From Circinella umbellata (taxonomy: Eukaryota; Mucoromycota; Mucoromycetes; Mucorales; Lichtheimiaceae), in the NCBI GenBank assembly GCA_025093555.1, contig JAIWNF010000045.1, positions 248,001 to 312,000 on the forward strand: DNA of 64,000 bases. Direction: 5' to 3'. Shown here one piece after another: positions 48,536-60,948 of this stretch (its first letter is position 1; each line of letters starts with the position of its first letter). The translations under genes and the position numbers were made by a program. Under the pieces are notes generated by a model. That model saw nothing but the letters and a program-made list of their open reading frames with translations. It had not been told where the DNA came from and did no database searches.

Positions 48536-49842
48536 AAAAAAATAACTATTAAAGAAGAAAGGAGCAGAGGAATGGTATAAGAAAAAAAAAAGAATAGCCT
48601 TTTTTTTTTTTTTGTATACTGTAATATGTTTGAATATAAAGCGATGTTATTCAAACAAGTCGCGAACTTATGTATAAACTTCTTTTTTTCTCCACTCCTC
48701 ACACATTAATACATACATCAAAATAAAATAATCTTAAAGTAACTTCCATAGCTATAATCCCATAATATAAACTTTGTATATAAACATATAGATAGACCTT
48801 TAACCAATCTTGATTCTTACACGAAGAATATCTATAAAATCCAATTCCTCTTTCTTTTTTTTCAATAGCATTTGAAAACTCACTATTTAGAACTTCTAGT
48901 TCATGTTATTATCCGTAATTGTGTTGCTTAGCAATATAACAAAACATATATGTTACTAAGAGATGTTTTAGGGCATATACCAATGCTAACGATAAAAAAA
49001 ATGTCAAGACCTAACGATTTCAACACAAATTAATTTTTTTTAGTGATTGTATAGAAGAACAAGTTACTGAATGATAGCAAAAATATTTCTCTTTTAATTT
49101 TAAATGATCTAGTCATCCACGTGTATATATTATCGTTATATCCTATCAAATTGTCGACATATACACTATCTTCCTTTTTCTAGATTAATTGGATTTCTTC
49201 AAATAATTTCTTTAGAATAATAAAAATACATCTTTTTTTTAAAAAAAACACATAATTATTTGAAAACCGTTTAATATAATATTGAGTATGATAAAGAAGT
49301 TGTTCATTATTAATATATGTAACATCTTTCTTATCTTTTATTTTATTTCATTTGGATTTTGAATCAAATCACATGAAATGAAATGGATGATAGTCCAAGT
49401 ATTACTCTTATTAAACATAATTGCCTTAAGAAAAGTAAAATTCAAAATATTAAATTATTTCTGAAAACTGATTTGTATTTTTTTGTGGTTGTTGTTTATT
49501 GCAACACAAAGCACGGGTAAAGAAAAAAGCATCGTGTGTTCAAGATGACATAAAACGATTCTCTCGGTATTTCCATTTTTGGTTTAGTCACTTTTTGTCA
49601 ATTCCTTTCTTTTAAAAAAAGCAGCTTTAGCCAACAAATCAAATCATCTATTGAGCTGTCTTGGTAAGCTTAACTTACCCCGCAGCTTTTTCAATAAACA
49701 TTTCTGCTTATGAAATGTGATATACTTGGTTTGACGTAAAAAAGCTATTGTTTCCCCCAAATAACTTCTTTCTTCCCTTCATTCTCAACACTTCTCCCCC
49801 TTCTCTTTCTTTCTTTCTTTTTTTTTTTAACTATCTATAATA
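48536..49842. other. 1.3-kb spacer between the two cytochrome b5 copies
   Basis: AT-rich with no gene recognised. It includes the promoter of the acyl-CoA dehydrogenase gene, with a CT-rich leader at 49765-49830. Confidence 0.55.
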
Positions 49843-51894
49843 ATGAAAACTTTTACTATTGAAGAAGTTGCACAACACAACAAGCCTGACGATCTTTGGA
49901 TTATTGTTGACGGCAAAGTATTTGACCTCACCAAGTTTGTAAGTGAACACCCAGGTGGTAAGAAAGTACTTACCAAGGTCGCTGGTAAAGATGCTACCAA
50001 GAAATTTAAACAATTCCATAATGATGCCATTATGCAACGTGTTGGTTTACCAATGCAAATTGGTGTCATTGGTGGTGCTACAAGCGAAGAAAAAAAACCA
50101 GTAGAATCTGTTACTGCACCAAAGGTAGCTAGTAATAGTACCCCTGTCCATTATGGAGAACTTGTTTCTGCTGACCAAGCTCAATTTGGTGAAGGTTTAC
50201 CTTATGGGGATCCTACTTGGTATCAAGATTGGAATAGGTAAAATAATAATAATAATAATAGTTTTAAATTCAAAAATGTCAAAAAACAAAAAAAAAAAAA
50301 AAAAACTAAACTGTTTTAATATTTCAATGATTTAGTCCTTACTACAAAGAATCCCACATTCGTCTTAGAAAAGCTATTCGTGAATTTGCTGAAAAGGAAC
50401 TTATGCCATATTGTCATGAATGGAGTGAAGCCAAGGCTATTCCTCGTGAGGTTGTTAAAAAAGTAGGTCAATTGGGTTTTTTGAATGCTGTAAGCGGAGC
50501 TGGTACTACACCTTCTGTTGCCCATCTTATGCCTTATCCTCTTCCTGCTGGTCTCAAGCCTGAAGAATTTGATATTTTCCATGAATTTATTTGTATTGAT
50601 GAAATTGCTCGTTGTGGATCAGGTGGGCTTTTGTGGGCTTTACAAGGTGGTTTAGCTATTGCTTTACCTCCTGTTATGAACTTTGCTCCTGAACCTATTA
50701 AGAATAAGGTTGTTCCAGAATGTTTGGCTGGTGAGAAATTTATTGCCTTGGCAATCACTGAACCTAGTGCTGTAAGTCAAAAGCTCATATATGTCATGTT
50801 TTATGAGAAGAAGAAAAAAAAAAGGGGGAAGAAGGGAATTATTGGATTTGTGTGTGTGTGTGTGTGTGTATCTGGGTATGTATGTTTTACTAATCACAAA
50901 TAGTTATATTTAGGGTTCGGATGTCGCTGGCTTGAAAACACATGCTGAAGATAAGGGTGATTATTATTTGTTGAATGGTGAAAAGAAATGGATTACTCAA
51001 GGTGCTTATGCTGACTATTATGTGGTCGCTTGTCGTACTGGTGGTGCTGGTATGGGTGGTGTATCCTTATTCTTGGTCGAACGCGCCTGGGAAGGTGTTG
51101 AAGCCCGTGCCATGGATGTAATGGGTATGTGGTAGTTTTTTTTTTTTTTTAAAATCAAAATATCTTTAAAAAGTTGGTTGCTGGGTTTGTCCTGATACCG
51201 GCAAAATGCTATTTACACATGGTGATAGCTTTTGTTTGGACAACTTATCAGTAATTTAAGAAATTTGATTTATGCGTGAAATATAATGACTGATTTAAAT
51301 TGTTATATAGGAATGTGGGGTTCAGGCACAAGTTATATTACTTTTGAAGATGTTAAAGTACCCAAGACTCATTTGATTGGTAAACTCAATGAGGGTTTCA
51401 AGTATATTATGCATAACTTCAATCATGAACGTTTGGGTATTGTTATGCAAGCCAATCGTTTGGCTCGTGTTTGTATTGAAGAATCTTTCAGTTATTCATT
51501 AAAACGTAAAACATTTGGTGTTCGTTTGATTGATCATCCTGTCATTCGTAATAAGTTGGGACATATGATTCGTCAATGTGAAAGCACACATGCTTGGCTT
51601 GAAAACATTATGTATCAAATCAAAACTTTACCTCACGAAGCTCAACCATCTCGTCTTGGTGGACCTATTGCTTTACTCAAGGCTCAAAGTACTCAAACTT
51701 TTGAATTTTGTGCTCGTGAAGCTGCTCAAATCTTTGGTGGTTTATCTTATACTCGTGGTGGTCAAGGTGAAAAGATTGAACGTTTGTATCGTGAAGTTCG
51801 TGCTTATGCTATTCCTGGTGGTTCTGAAGAGATTATGCTTGATTTAGGTGTTCGTCAAGCTTTGAAGAACTATGAAAGAAAGTCCAAGATGTAA
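49843..51894 (+). CDS. Acyl-CoA dehydrogenase with N-terminal cytochrome b5 domain
   Basis: Four exons (49843-50237, 50336-50771, 50914-51124, 51311-51894) give 541 residues. Residues 1-78 form a cytochrome b5 domain (heme His36 and His59). A linker of about 40 residues follows, then a complete acyl-CoA dehydrogenase fold. Its landmarks are SHIRLRKAIREFAEKEL, the FAD/substrate block ALAITEPSAGSDVAGLKT, NGEKKWITQGAYADYYVV, VKVPKTHLIGKLNEGFKYIM, FNHERLGIVMQANRLARV, RKTFGVRLIDHPVIRNKLG and GGLSYTRGGQGEKIERLYREVRAYAIPGGSEEIM. This fused architecture is known in fungi. The flavin would reduce substrate acyl-CoA bonds and the heme could accept the electrons; substrate chain type is not clear. No strong mitochondrial or PTS1 signal is seen (it ends RKSKM). 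Confidence 0.93.
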
Positions 51895-52179
51895 AAATAA
51901 TTAAAACTATTATAGAAACTAAATAGAAAATAGACTTTTCATTTTATTACACTACTTTGTATATACATTTTATATATCATTATTATTCATTTAATAATAA
52001 CAATTTGAATAACTTTATAATTTCTCTTATTCTTTTTATACATGTAAGAGAAGTATGTTGATAATGGAAAGTGAAAATACAATTTTGATTTGTTTTTTTT
52101 TCCAGTTACACAAAACTTTCTAGTTGATAATAATTTCACTTGGTTTCTTTTTTCTTTTCTTCCTTTTTAATTATTTATC
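51895..52179. other. Short spacer
   Basis: AT-rich; 3' flank of the dehydrogenase and T-rich leader of the HMG-box gene. Confidence 0.6.
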
Positions 52180-53862
52180 ATGTTTTCATTAAAAAATAGA
52201 AAAGAAGCTTCATTTATTTGGGATTGTCCTTCATGTAATAAAGACGACGTTTCTTTTTTTAGAAAAGGTTTACTTGCTGGCAAAGCGTAAGTTTTTTCTT
52301 TTTAACAATTTTAGTTTATATGTGTATAGATAGATCTATATTATTGTGTATGCATCGAACCACAGAGATAACATTTGGAATAATTAATCTAATTCAATAA
52401 TTTTGTTTTTTTTCATTTCAGTAAATGTCAACATTGTCAACATGTATGGAGTTGGGAAGAACCAAAAACCAAAACATTATTAGTAAATAACAAAACAATA
52501 ACAAAACAACAAGAACGAGCACCATTCTTCGACACAGATAATCAAGAACAACCTTTTTCTTTAGTAAAACGAAAACCATCATTAGTAAAAAAGACAACCC
52601 AAAAACCACAACAACAAAAAAGAATAGCATTTAATGACAACTTATATCATCAGGAAGAAAAAGAAGAATATCCTGTTTCTTTATTTGGTGATAGTGATAC
52701 TGAATTTACAGAAGATAATTCATCCACTGTGATGAACAACTCAAATGAATTATTTGAAAAAAGACATCAACTCGTTAATATACACAAAAAACGTATGCTT
52801 CATAGCAACAGCAATAACGATAATAATACTAATAGTAAAAGTAGTAGTATTATCGATAGCAACAAATTAAATGATGCATTCGAAAAACTCCATGCATTAA
52901 AGAAAGAAATATCTTCTAATTTAAATGAAAAATATGTATCCACTTTTATGAAAAATGAAAAAGATTCACGACAAAAATTTGATTCATCATCTTTATTGTC
53001 TAATAATAATCAAGTGAAAAAATTATTAAAACCACACGAATTATCACCGTCAGCAACAGCAACAATACCTTCTTTAAATGAAAATTATAAAAGAAATAAA
53101 TCACCTTTCTTACATGATGATGATGACTATTTAGTAAACAAAACATTCAATCAACGTCAACAACCCAACATAATAAACGATATATCTTCTGATGAGGAAG
53201 AAATGGAAGAGGATTATGATGAAGAAACAATGTCAGATCAAGAAGAAATAGTGGAAAAGAAAAAAGTAAAACTGTTTAGAAGACCATCACCTATTAAAAA
53301 ATTTAATCCGTATCTATTATTTGACTATGAAAATCGCAAACGAATTATGAAAGCAAATAAAATGGAAACGACTGGGAAACGTGGTGACATTTGTAAATTA
53401 GTAGCACAAGAGTACAATGCTCTTCCAGAGGTAAACAAAAAAAAAGAATAAATGATAATGAACCATCCAATATATTTATTAGATATATTAAATTAGAAAG
53501 AAAAACAACGATACAAAGAAAAATCTTTGAAACTTAAACAAGAATTCAGAGAAAAACTACAACCAAAAGAAAAAAAGTTACCAGCTACTGGATATCATTT
53601 ATATTTTAAAGATATGACACCTAAAATTAAAGCAGAACATCCAGAATATAGTTTTCGACAACTTAGTAAAGTAGTTGGCAGATTATGGACAAGAATGACC
53701 AAAGAAGAACAACAAAAATATATTAATAAGTCGCAAGAATTGAGAGCTAAGTTTAGAGAAGAGCATCCAGAATTAGCAGACCGGTTAGCAAGACAAGTAA
53801 AAAAAAAAAGAGCAGCCACCCGTTTACAAAATGAACTTCTTGAAGCCGAAGAAGATATTTAA
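52180..53862 (+). CDS. Zinc-ribbon plus tandem HMG-box protein
   Basis: Three exons (52180-52286, 52422-53430, 53497-53862) give about 493 residues. The N terminus holds a four-cysteine ribbon, CPSC at 16-19 and CQHC at 38-41, followed by HVWSWEEP. A long Asn/Ser/Lys-rich disordered middle and an acidic stretch (SSDEEEMEEDYDEE) follow. HMG box 1 is at about 325-385 (FNPYLLFDYENRKRIMK; KRGDICKLVAQEYNALPE; KEKQRYKEKS). HMG box 2 is at about 400-467 (LPATGYHLYFKDMTPKIK; FRQLSKVVGRLWTRMTKEEQ). The tail is basic. It is likely a nuclear DNA-binding architectural factor. The first exon is small and easily missed; it reads into exon 2 in frame as AGKAKCQHC. I do not recognise a named orthologue. Confidence 0.85.
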
Positions 53863-54520
53863 TTTCTATTAAATAATATATACCTTTCATTTTTTTAATA
53901 ATTATTAGCTTTGTATATAAATCATAATAAATAAATAAATAAATAATAATAATAATACGTATGTAGTAATAGATGCTCTCAAGGTGTGAATTAATTCACT
54001 CAAAAAGGGTTACCATTTTAGGATATACCTATTTTGGTATGTGAGATGACGTGTACATAAACGGAGTTGAAATATCTCCTAAACTACCGAACTTCAACCA
54101 TTATTTGACAACAACAGCAATAGTAGTCAGTTACATTTCTTTTTTTTTTACTGAATATAATAAAATTTTTTGATTTTGATTCCACCAACATAGAATCAGG
54201 TTTCGTGGTCATAAAAACAGCAACAACAATAGTAGCAGCAGAATAATACTTTAGCGTTACCATATAAAGTAATGCTCAAGTTAATTCGCAACTACATGAT
54301 GTCCCTGAGATGGTTTATAACATTTAAATTCACCTGAGAAGATTTAAAGGACCCCCCTCTTACAAAATGCACTAAGTTTTTTAATTTTTAAGGTTTAGTT
54401 CGTTTCATATAACACGTCACAATGAACGGAATATTAAAAAAGTTTTTTTTAAACAAAAGTCACACCCTGAAAAAAAAAAAGTATAAAAAGGGGTCAAACT
54501 TGGGAAACTCAATGAACCGC
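53863..54520. other. Intergenic, U2 snRNA promoter side
   Basis: AT-rich. The last 40 bp carry the TATA box for U2. No coding signal was found. Confidence 0.6.
54482..54488 (+). promoter_or_regulatory. TATA box of the U2 snRNA gene
   Basis: TATAAAA, 39 bp upstream of the inferred first base of U2, in a position fitting a Pol II promoter. Confidence 0.6.
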
Positions 54521-54712
54521 ATCCTCTCTGGCCTTTTGGCTAAGATCAAGTGTAGTATCTGTTCTTTATAGTTTAACAACTATAATGTGGAACATTGTTC
54601 CACTCGTTGTTAATCTAATTTTTTTCACCAGGTCCTTCCGCTCTGGCTTGCCATCGGCGGGACCACAGGTGTCCGTGGCCTGACACTGTCAGCCGTGTGA
54701 CGCCGACCCCAT
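54521..54712 (+). ncRNA. U2 spliceosomal snRNA
   Basis: The 5' part matches U2 across species: GGCCTTTTGGCTAAGATCAA, then GTGTAGTATCTGTTCTT. The branch-point recognition sequence GTAGTA is at 54552-54557. Stem IIa (TATAGTT/AACTATA) and a perfect stem IIb (GTGGAAC/GTTCCAC) follow. An Sm-type site, AATTTTTTT, lies at 54617-54625. Two GC-rich hairpins corresponding to stems III and IV end near the ...cgccgacccc at 54710. Total length of about 190 nt is normal. The 3' end is approximate. The GTAGTA element pairs with the branch box TACTAAC; several introns in this window contain such ACTAAC-like boxes. Confidence 0.95.
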
Positions 54713-54961
54713 CTTTTTTATTTAAATAAGTAAATGATAAAAAAAAATAACAATCAAAAAAAATAATTTCTTTTACGGAATAATATTATAACCGGTCTTT
54801 GTATTTAAGAATGAGACCTCTCATTCTCCTTTTTAAAATATCAATGCAATTCATTTTCAGCTCGAGAATTAAAGAGTAAAAGGAAAAACGTGCCTTTTTT
54901 TTTTTGAAATAAAGCGTGTTTTTTTTTTTTTTTTTTCTTTTTTAGCTTTATCATCTAAAGA

Positions 54962-56963
54962 ATGTCATTACGAATGAAAAAGAATGGGAAAGGGTCTCCT
55001 GTTCCAAGTGGGACACCTGGTAGTAGTGGTAGTTTTACTGAAGATGAATATTATCAAATTATTGAAGGTGTTAAACGTACCTATAATCAAAAGATTCGTC
55101 CTTTAGAAGTAACTTATAATTTCGAAGGTTTGTTGTTTTCTTATTATTATTTATTTATCGTTCTCAACGAGCTAATTAATTTATATCAACTTCTTTTTTT
55201 TTTTTACATATAAAAGGGTTCCATTCATCCCCTTTAACTAATTCTGATATTGAAGCAAAACCTATTGTATTACTCATTGGTCAATATTCAACTGTAAGAT
55301 GAAGAACTGATAATTATAATAATAATATAATTTTAATTTTAATTTTATGGTGTTTGGTGTATGGGAAATAAATAAATTAGGGTAAAACAACATTTATTCG
55401 GTATTTACTCGATAAAGCATATCCTGGTGAACATATTGGTGTTGAACCAACTACCGACCGATTTGTTGCAGTAATGCATGGTACTGAGGATCGTATTACT
55501 CCCGGTAATGCTGCTGCAGTAAATCAAGATTTACCTTTTCAAGGTTTAAATCGATTCGGACAGGCTTTATTATCAAGATTCCAGGTAATTTTTTTTATAG
55601 TCTATAATAATAATAGTAATAGCAGTTGATCAAAGTATAAATTAATTATTGGGTGATTATGTTTAGGTATCTCAAACACCATCACCTGTTTTAGAAAATA
55701 TGACGATCATTGATACACCTGGTATTTTAGCGGGTGACAAACAACGTATCGAACGTGGTTATGATTTTACTGCAGTCATTGAATATTTTGCTCAACGAGC
55801 TGATCTCATTCTTCTTATGTTTGATTCACATAAATTGGATATTTCAAATGAATTTAAGAATGCTATTCATTGTTTACGTGGACAAGAAGAAAAAGTACGT
55901 GTCGTTTTAAACAAGAGTGATATGGTTAGTCAACAACAACTTATGCGTGTGTAAGTTTTTAAAGTTTCTATTTTGATATGAATAAATGAAAAAAAAAAAG
56001 AAAGAGGGTCTGATTTAAAATGATAGATATGGTGCTATGATGTGGTCACTCGGTAAAGTAGTTCAAACACCTGAAGTGATGCGTGTCTATCTCAGTTCTT
56101 TTTGGGTTGATAAACCACCTAATTCTTTTGAAGAGTGTCGTGACTTAATTGAAGCTGAATCAAAGGATTTATTACGTGATATGAAAGAATTACGTCGTAA
56201 TGCTGCTATTCGTAAGATTAATGAAATTGTTAAGCGTGCAAGATTAGCTAGAGTAAGTTGGGAATAGAATAGCTTTATAAACATCAATCAAACTAACGTT
56301 AAAAAAACATAGGTTCATGCATTGATTATTAGTCATTTAAAAAAAGAAATGCCATCCATGTTTGGAAAAAAAAAGAAACAAGAAGCATTATTAGCTAATT
56401 TGGAACAAGAATTTGTCAAGATTCAACAACGTTATCATCTTCCAGCAGGTGATTTCCCTAATCCAGAGAAATTCAGACAAAATTTAGCACTTTATGACAT
56501 GGATAAATTTAAATCATTGAAAGAAGATTTATTGGATAAAGCGGATGAAGCATTATCACAAGATTTACCTCGATTAATGTCCCGTTTTCCTATGATGAAC
56601 CCTGAATTGGAAAAATCTCAACGAAATCCATTTGAAGAATTTGGTCAGGGATCAGAAAGTGATATTCCACCTTCTTATTGGGATTTTACATCTGTAGATA
56701 AAACTTCTTATATACCCATGTTTCAAGGATTACATCCACGTGAAGGTAGAGTGAATGGAGGATCTGTCAAACCTATATTAATGGATAGTGGATTACCTAA
56801 TGATATCTTGGCTCAAATTTGGCGATTATCTGATTTTGATGGAGATGGATACATGGACGTGGATGAATTCTCTATTGCTATGCATTTAATTAAAGCTGTT
56901 AAGAATGGTGCTGAATTACCTGAAAAGCTTCCTTCCACTTTACTTCCTCCAAGAAAGTTTTAA
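54962..56963 (+). CDS. EHD-family dynamin-like ATPase (endocytic recycling)
   Basis: Six exons (54962-55127, 55217-55293, 55381-55584, 55667-55950, 56027-56252, 56313-56963) give 535 residues, matching animal EHD1 (534). The P loop GQYSTGKTTF (residues 77-86) is split by intron 2. It continues [15 protein letters not shown], switch [25 protein letters not shown], an NPF motif near 424, and a C-terminal EH domain ([28 protein letters not shown]) with an EF-hand at about 493-505. EHDs bind membranes, oligomerise and drive scission or tubulation in recycling. The EH domain would bind NPF ligands. Convergent with the YIPF6 gene, with 153 bp between the stops. Confidence 0.95.
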
Positions 56964-57116
56964 AAGAAAAAAACAATACCCTTCCCTTCTCACTATTTAT
57001 TATTATACTCTTTATCTCCCCCCCCCCTTTTTTTCCCTTCTTATTGATATATACAACAGTCCCTTTCTTCTTTTTTGATTCTTGATACAATAATCTCATT
57101 AAATTATTTTTTATTA

Positions 57117-58377
57117 TTAAGAAATAAGAACCAACCAAGAAATGATTAGATAAAAAAGACATAACGGATACACCTATTTAAAATAAATTAGTTAGTATTT
57201 ATTTTTACCATTAATAATAATCCTTATTTCTTACCGCTAATGCACGTCTATTACGTAAATGTACTTCAGATTCTGACAAGAAACCAACAGATGCTAATAA
57301 ATATAATTCCTATTAATTCTTTATTTCTCCCCCACCTCTTTTTTTTTAAAAAAATAAATAAAGAACACTTTACCATAAGTAGACCATAAAAATGTAAGAA
57401 TAGCTAAAGGTAATCGTACCCAAATTAATTTAACAAATAGAGCCACAATAGCTGCAGCAACTAAAGGAAATAAACAATATCCAAGAACACAAACAGATTG
57501 AAAAAATGATCTAATAAAAATCCAAATAAATATAAATAAACGAGTTTTCTTTTTTTTTTAACATGTAGAGTGACTTACACTGCACCACCTAATAACTTGG
57601 CATTTAATGTTACTACAGCTGCGCCAAGCCATACAATAACGAATACACCTGTAAAAATAGATACAGCTTGATCTCCAGGTGCACTTCCACTCAGTATTCT
57701 ATTTTATATATAAATAGGTTTAATAAAAGTTCCATCCAAATGTATAAAACAAAAAAACAACCTACATGGCTAAAGAAAGACATAAAATAAGTGGACCCCA
57801 TAAATCCCCTATATATATATATCATTATTATCATCCATGTTAGTATTCTATATTAAAAATCACCATTGAAGGAAATTATCTTACAGTCTTTTAATACGTT
57901 TCGATCGCCTTTTGGATGAAGTACTTGTTGAAGTTTATTTGCTACTTGTTTCAAGTCACGTAACTATGTATTCATATATAAATCTGTTTAGTTTCTTTTT
58001 CTTTTCTACATAAACACATACATATATAAAAATACAAATATATATATATTTACAATGGTTGTAGAGACAGGTTCATCTAAAGTATCTTCACCAGAATAAG
58101 AAGCTTGATGAAACGATTGTTGTCGTTGTTGGTTTTGATAGGATTGTTCATTCAAAGGAATGGCTGAAGAACCGATACTGCCACTCACTTGTTGACTATA
58201 AGCAAAAGGATTAGCTTCAATATGTTTTGAAGGAGGAGTTGTTATACGTGTTGTTGATTGACCCGCTAAATCCAAATCAGGTTCTACATATAAAGGTTCA
58301 CGATCGGATGAAGAAGCAAATGGATTATCATAAAGGTCATTTCTATTTCCATCGCCAGTATGACTTGCAGAAAGCAT
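57117..58377 (-). CDS. YIPF6/Yip4-like Golgi membrane protein
   Basis: Seven exons on the minus strand (58377-58054, 57963-57885, 57808-57766, 57698-57579, 57510-57374, 57293-57235, 57173-57117) give 272 residues. A soluble N terminus of about 130 residues, ending LRDLKQVANKLQQVL then HPKGDRNVLKD, is followed by the Yip1-family signature WDLWGPLILCL. Five membrane segments follow; the others include VFVIVWLGAAVVTLNAKLLGG, FQSVCVLGYCLFPLVAAAIV, LAILTFLWSTYASVGF and the last, VYPLCLFYLIISWLVLIS. Yip proteins sit in Golgi membranes and bind Rab GTPases. All phases close; exons as short as 43 nt explain why the gene is easily missed. Confidence 0.9.
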
Positions 58378-58926
58378 TGTTTTTATAGGTGCTTTGTATG
58401 TATGTGTTTATGTGGAGTAAACTCACAACTCTTTATATAGAAAGAATGAAAAAGCGGGTTATGAATGTGTTTATTTTTTGTTGGTTTAAAAAAAAAAAAA
58501 CTATATAAAAAAAAAGTTATCTCATCAATGCCGCTATTATTATTATTATTTTGTTTTTGTGCGTTTTGAAACTGAGAATATTTTATTATATATTTCTATT
58601 AAAGATATATAAATTGATATAAAAAGTTGTCAATATAATAATCCCAATAGAGATACAGAGATAAAAGGAGGGGAAAAGGGAGAAAGGGAGAAAGGAAGGG
58701 GTGGGGGGGGGGAGAGACTAATTTTTTATGCCTTCTAACAAATAATAATAAAAAAAAAAGGAGTACATAATATAAGGCTATCAATTTTTTTTTTGGGTTT
58801 TATCAAGGCAAAGTGACACACACACTTTTCTTTTTATATTTTTTCTTCTTTTTCCATTTTTTTTCCTCTTTTTCTTTTCTTTTCTTTTCTTGCAATTTTT
58901 TTTTTCTTCTTTTAAAGTTTTTATTA
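58378..58926. other. Divergent promoter region YIPF6 / F-box gene
   Basis: T-rich on the right, A/G-rich in the middle, with an (AC)4 patch near 58817. No gene seen; the open frame running through the T tract upstream of 58927 is not credible coding. Confidence 0.55.
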
Positions 58927-59829
58927 ATGAATTACTGTGAGAATCAAAAAAATACCTTTGATAACGACAGCATTAATAATAATAAAACTTCTTCGAGTGA
59001 TGGTACTCACATTTTAACGGTGCCACGAGCTGATTATTTACTTTGGTGTAAACGACGATTGGAGGAGGGTAACAATAGTACGAACTCTTGTCCCGTTATT
59101 AATAATGATAATAATTCAATGCCCATTCCAACAATCAATACTATGCTTCAAACATCAACAACACCATCCATAACATCGTCATTAGATAAAAAAAATACAA
59201 CAACAACAACAGTAGTAACAACAGTAACAGTACCAAAAGGATCTCCATTTGGGTTTGCATTACCACCTGAATTATTATTAGAAATCTTGAGTTATTTAAA
59301 AGAATCTCAATCAGCTTTATATGCAGTATCACTTGTTTGTCGACAATGGATGTTATGTGCTGCTCCATTACTTTATCGTCATGCTAAAATTATGGATACT
59401 TTCCGTTATGCTACTTTTATTTTGACTCTGACACGAAATAAAAAAACACTTTTTTATGGTAGTCTCATACATACTTTGGACCTTGCAGCAGGAAACAAAC
59501 TTTTTGGAAATAATAATAATAACAAACAAGCAAATACTACTCATTCAACCACTACGGATCAACCCATTGAAGAAGAAAGAGAGAATCCTCTTTTATTACC
59601 AACGCAAGAAGAAGATGAGCAACAAGATCCAAGAAGAGAAGCAATAGCACGACCTGAATCTTTTATTGATAACCATGGAAACAGTGATGTAGATGATCAG
59701 TCTACAACATCAACGACGACAACTATGATGACCGCGAGAACCACTAGAGCGAATTGGACAATTCAACTTGTAAACCCAAATAATAATGAAAATAACACAC
59801 CTTTAACGATGACAACAGTGACAACGACA

Positions 59830-59880
<51 letters not shown>

Positions 59881-60948
59881 GATATAGGATGGGAAGCATT
59901 ATTACAACAACATCAGCAACAAGAAGAAAATAATAATAATAATACCACTATTGAATCGGAATTTTATGAAGCACGTGATGTGAAGCATGGTCATTTATTT
60001 GTGACAACTTCATCCTTACTTCAAGTCGCTAAAACATGTAAAAACTTGACATGTCTAAACATGTCTTTAACAACGTTATTCTATGACAGTATGATTGCAG
60101 AAACGGGGGAATATGTATCTACTCTACAACATTACGCTGTTCAACCTGGTTTAACTCACATTTTGATTCCCATGAGTAAAGTGATTGAAACCATGGGTAA
60201 AGAATGTATTCATTTACAACAAGTCATAATGCAACGATGCGATTGGGTAACAGCAGAAGTAATTTGGTTATGGGTCACGCATTGTCCGAAATTAATTCGA
60301 TTAGATGCCAGACGATCGAATAAATGCTCTATCAAGAAATTAATTTCTAATCTATTGGATGCTGAACCTAATCAATATCAACAACAATTACAACGAGAAG
60401 ATAGTGATCATTATCCTCAAAATAATCACCATCGACAGCAACAAGAAGATATGAGTATGGAAATGATGATGAATGATCCACCCATGTTAGATCATTCTGA
60501 AGAAGAGGAAGAAGAAAGAATCTTTTTTGGTAATTTAAGAGATCAACTACCACCACAGCAACAACAACGACCTTATTTTCATGATCGTCATAACCATCAG
60601 CATCCAGTTCAAAATCAAAATAATAGTAATAATAGTAATAATAATACAAACCAGATACATGATCATGAATTATTAAATATTCCAAGGTATCGCGATAATT
60701 TGGAAGCATTAGAAACACTGACACAACGACTACAACAAAGACGTGGCAGTATAAACCGACGACAGAGTTTGAACCGAAGGTTGGCAACGGCACTTACGAG
60801 ACGAACATCCACTATCAATAATACTTCTTCTTCTTCTTCTGCTGCTGATAATAATTCTATTCCAGAATGGCGTACCTTAAAACAAGTTGTATATAATATT
60901 TTAGTAGATGCCATAGAACGTGGCGCTGATCTTCCTTGGTTTCCATGA
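58927..60948 (+). CDS. F-box protein, Asn/Gln-rich
   Basis: A single exon of 673 residues from ATG 58927. An F-box at about residues 111-150 (LPPELLLEILSYLKESQSALY; VSLVCRQWMLCAAPLLYR) would recruit Skp1 and so a Cullin-RING ligase. A poly-Asn tract (AAT repeats at about 59830-59878) and other Gln/Asn/acidic stretches interrupt the rest. Segments such as LLQVAKTCKNLTCLNMSLTT and CIHLQQVIMQRCDWVT resemble leucine-rich repeats that could bind substrates. The in-frame ATG at 58813 lies in a T-rich leader that would give a run of Phe, so I reject it. It is an intronless gene among heavily split neighbours, with no other sign of transfer. Confidence 0.85.
59830..59878 (+). repeat. In-frame (AAT)n poly-asparagine tract
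   Basis: About 16 AAT/AAC codons in the F-box gene, flanked by other Asn-rich runs. Confidence 0.95.

Noticed and set aside
58813..58926. N-terminal extension of the F-box protein
   Set aside because: Reads as a run of Phe/Leu/Ser from a T-rich leader; ATG 58927 is the sensible start.
60368..60793. 141-codon minus-strand frame inside the F-box gene
   Set aside because: Poly-Val/Tyr shadow of the Asn/Gln codon runs on the plus strand.
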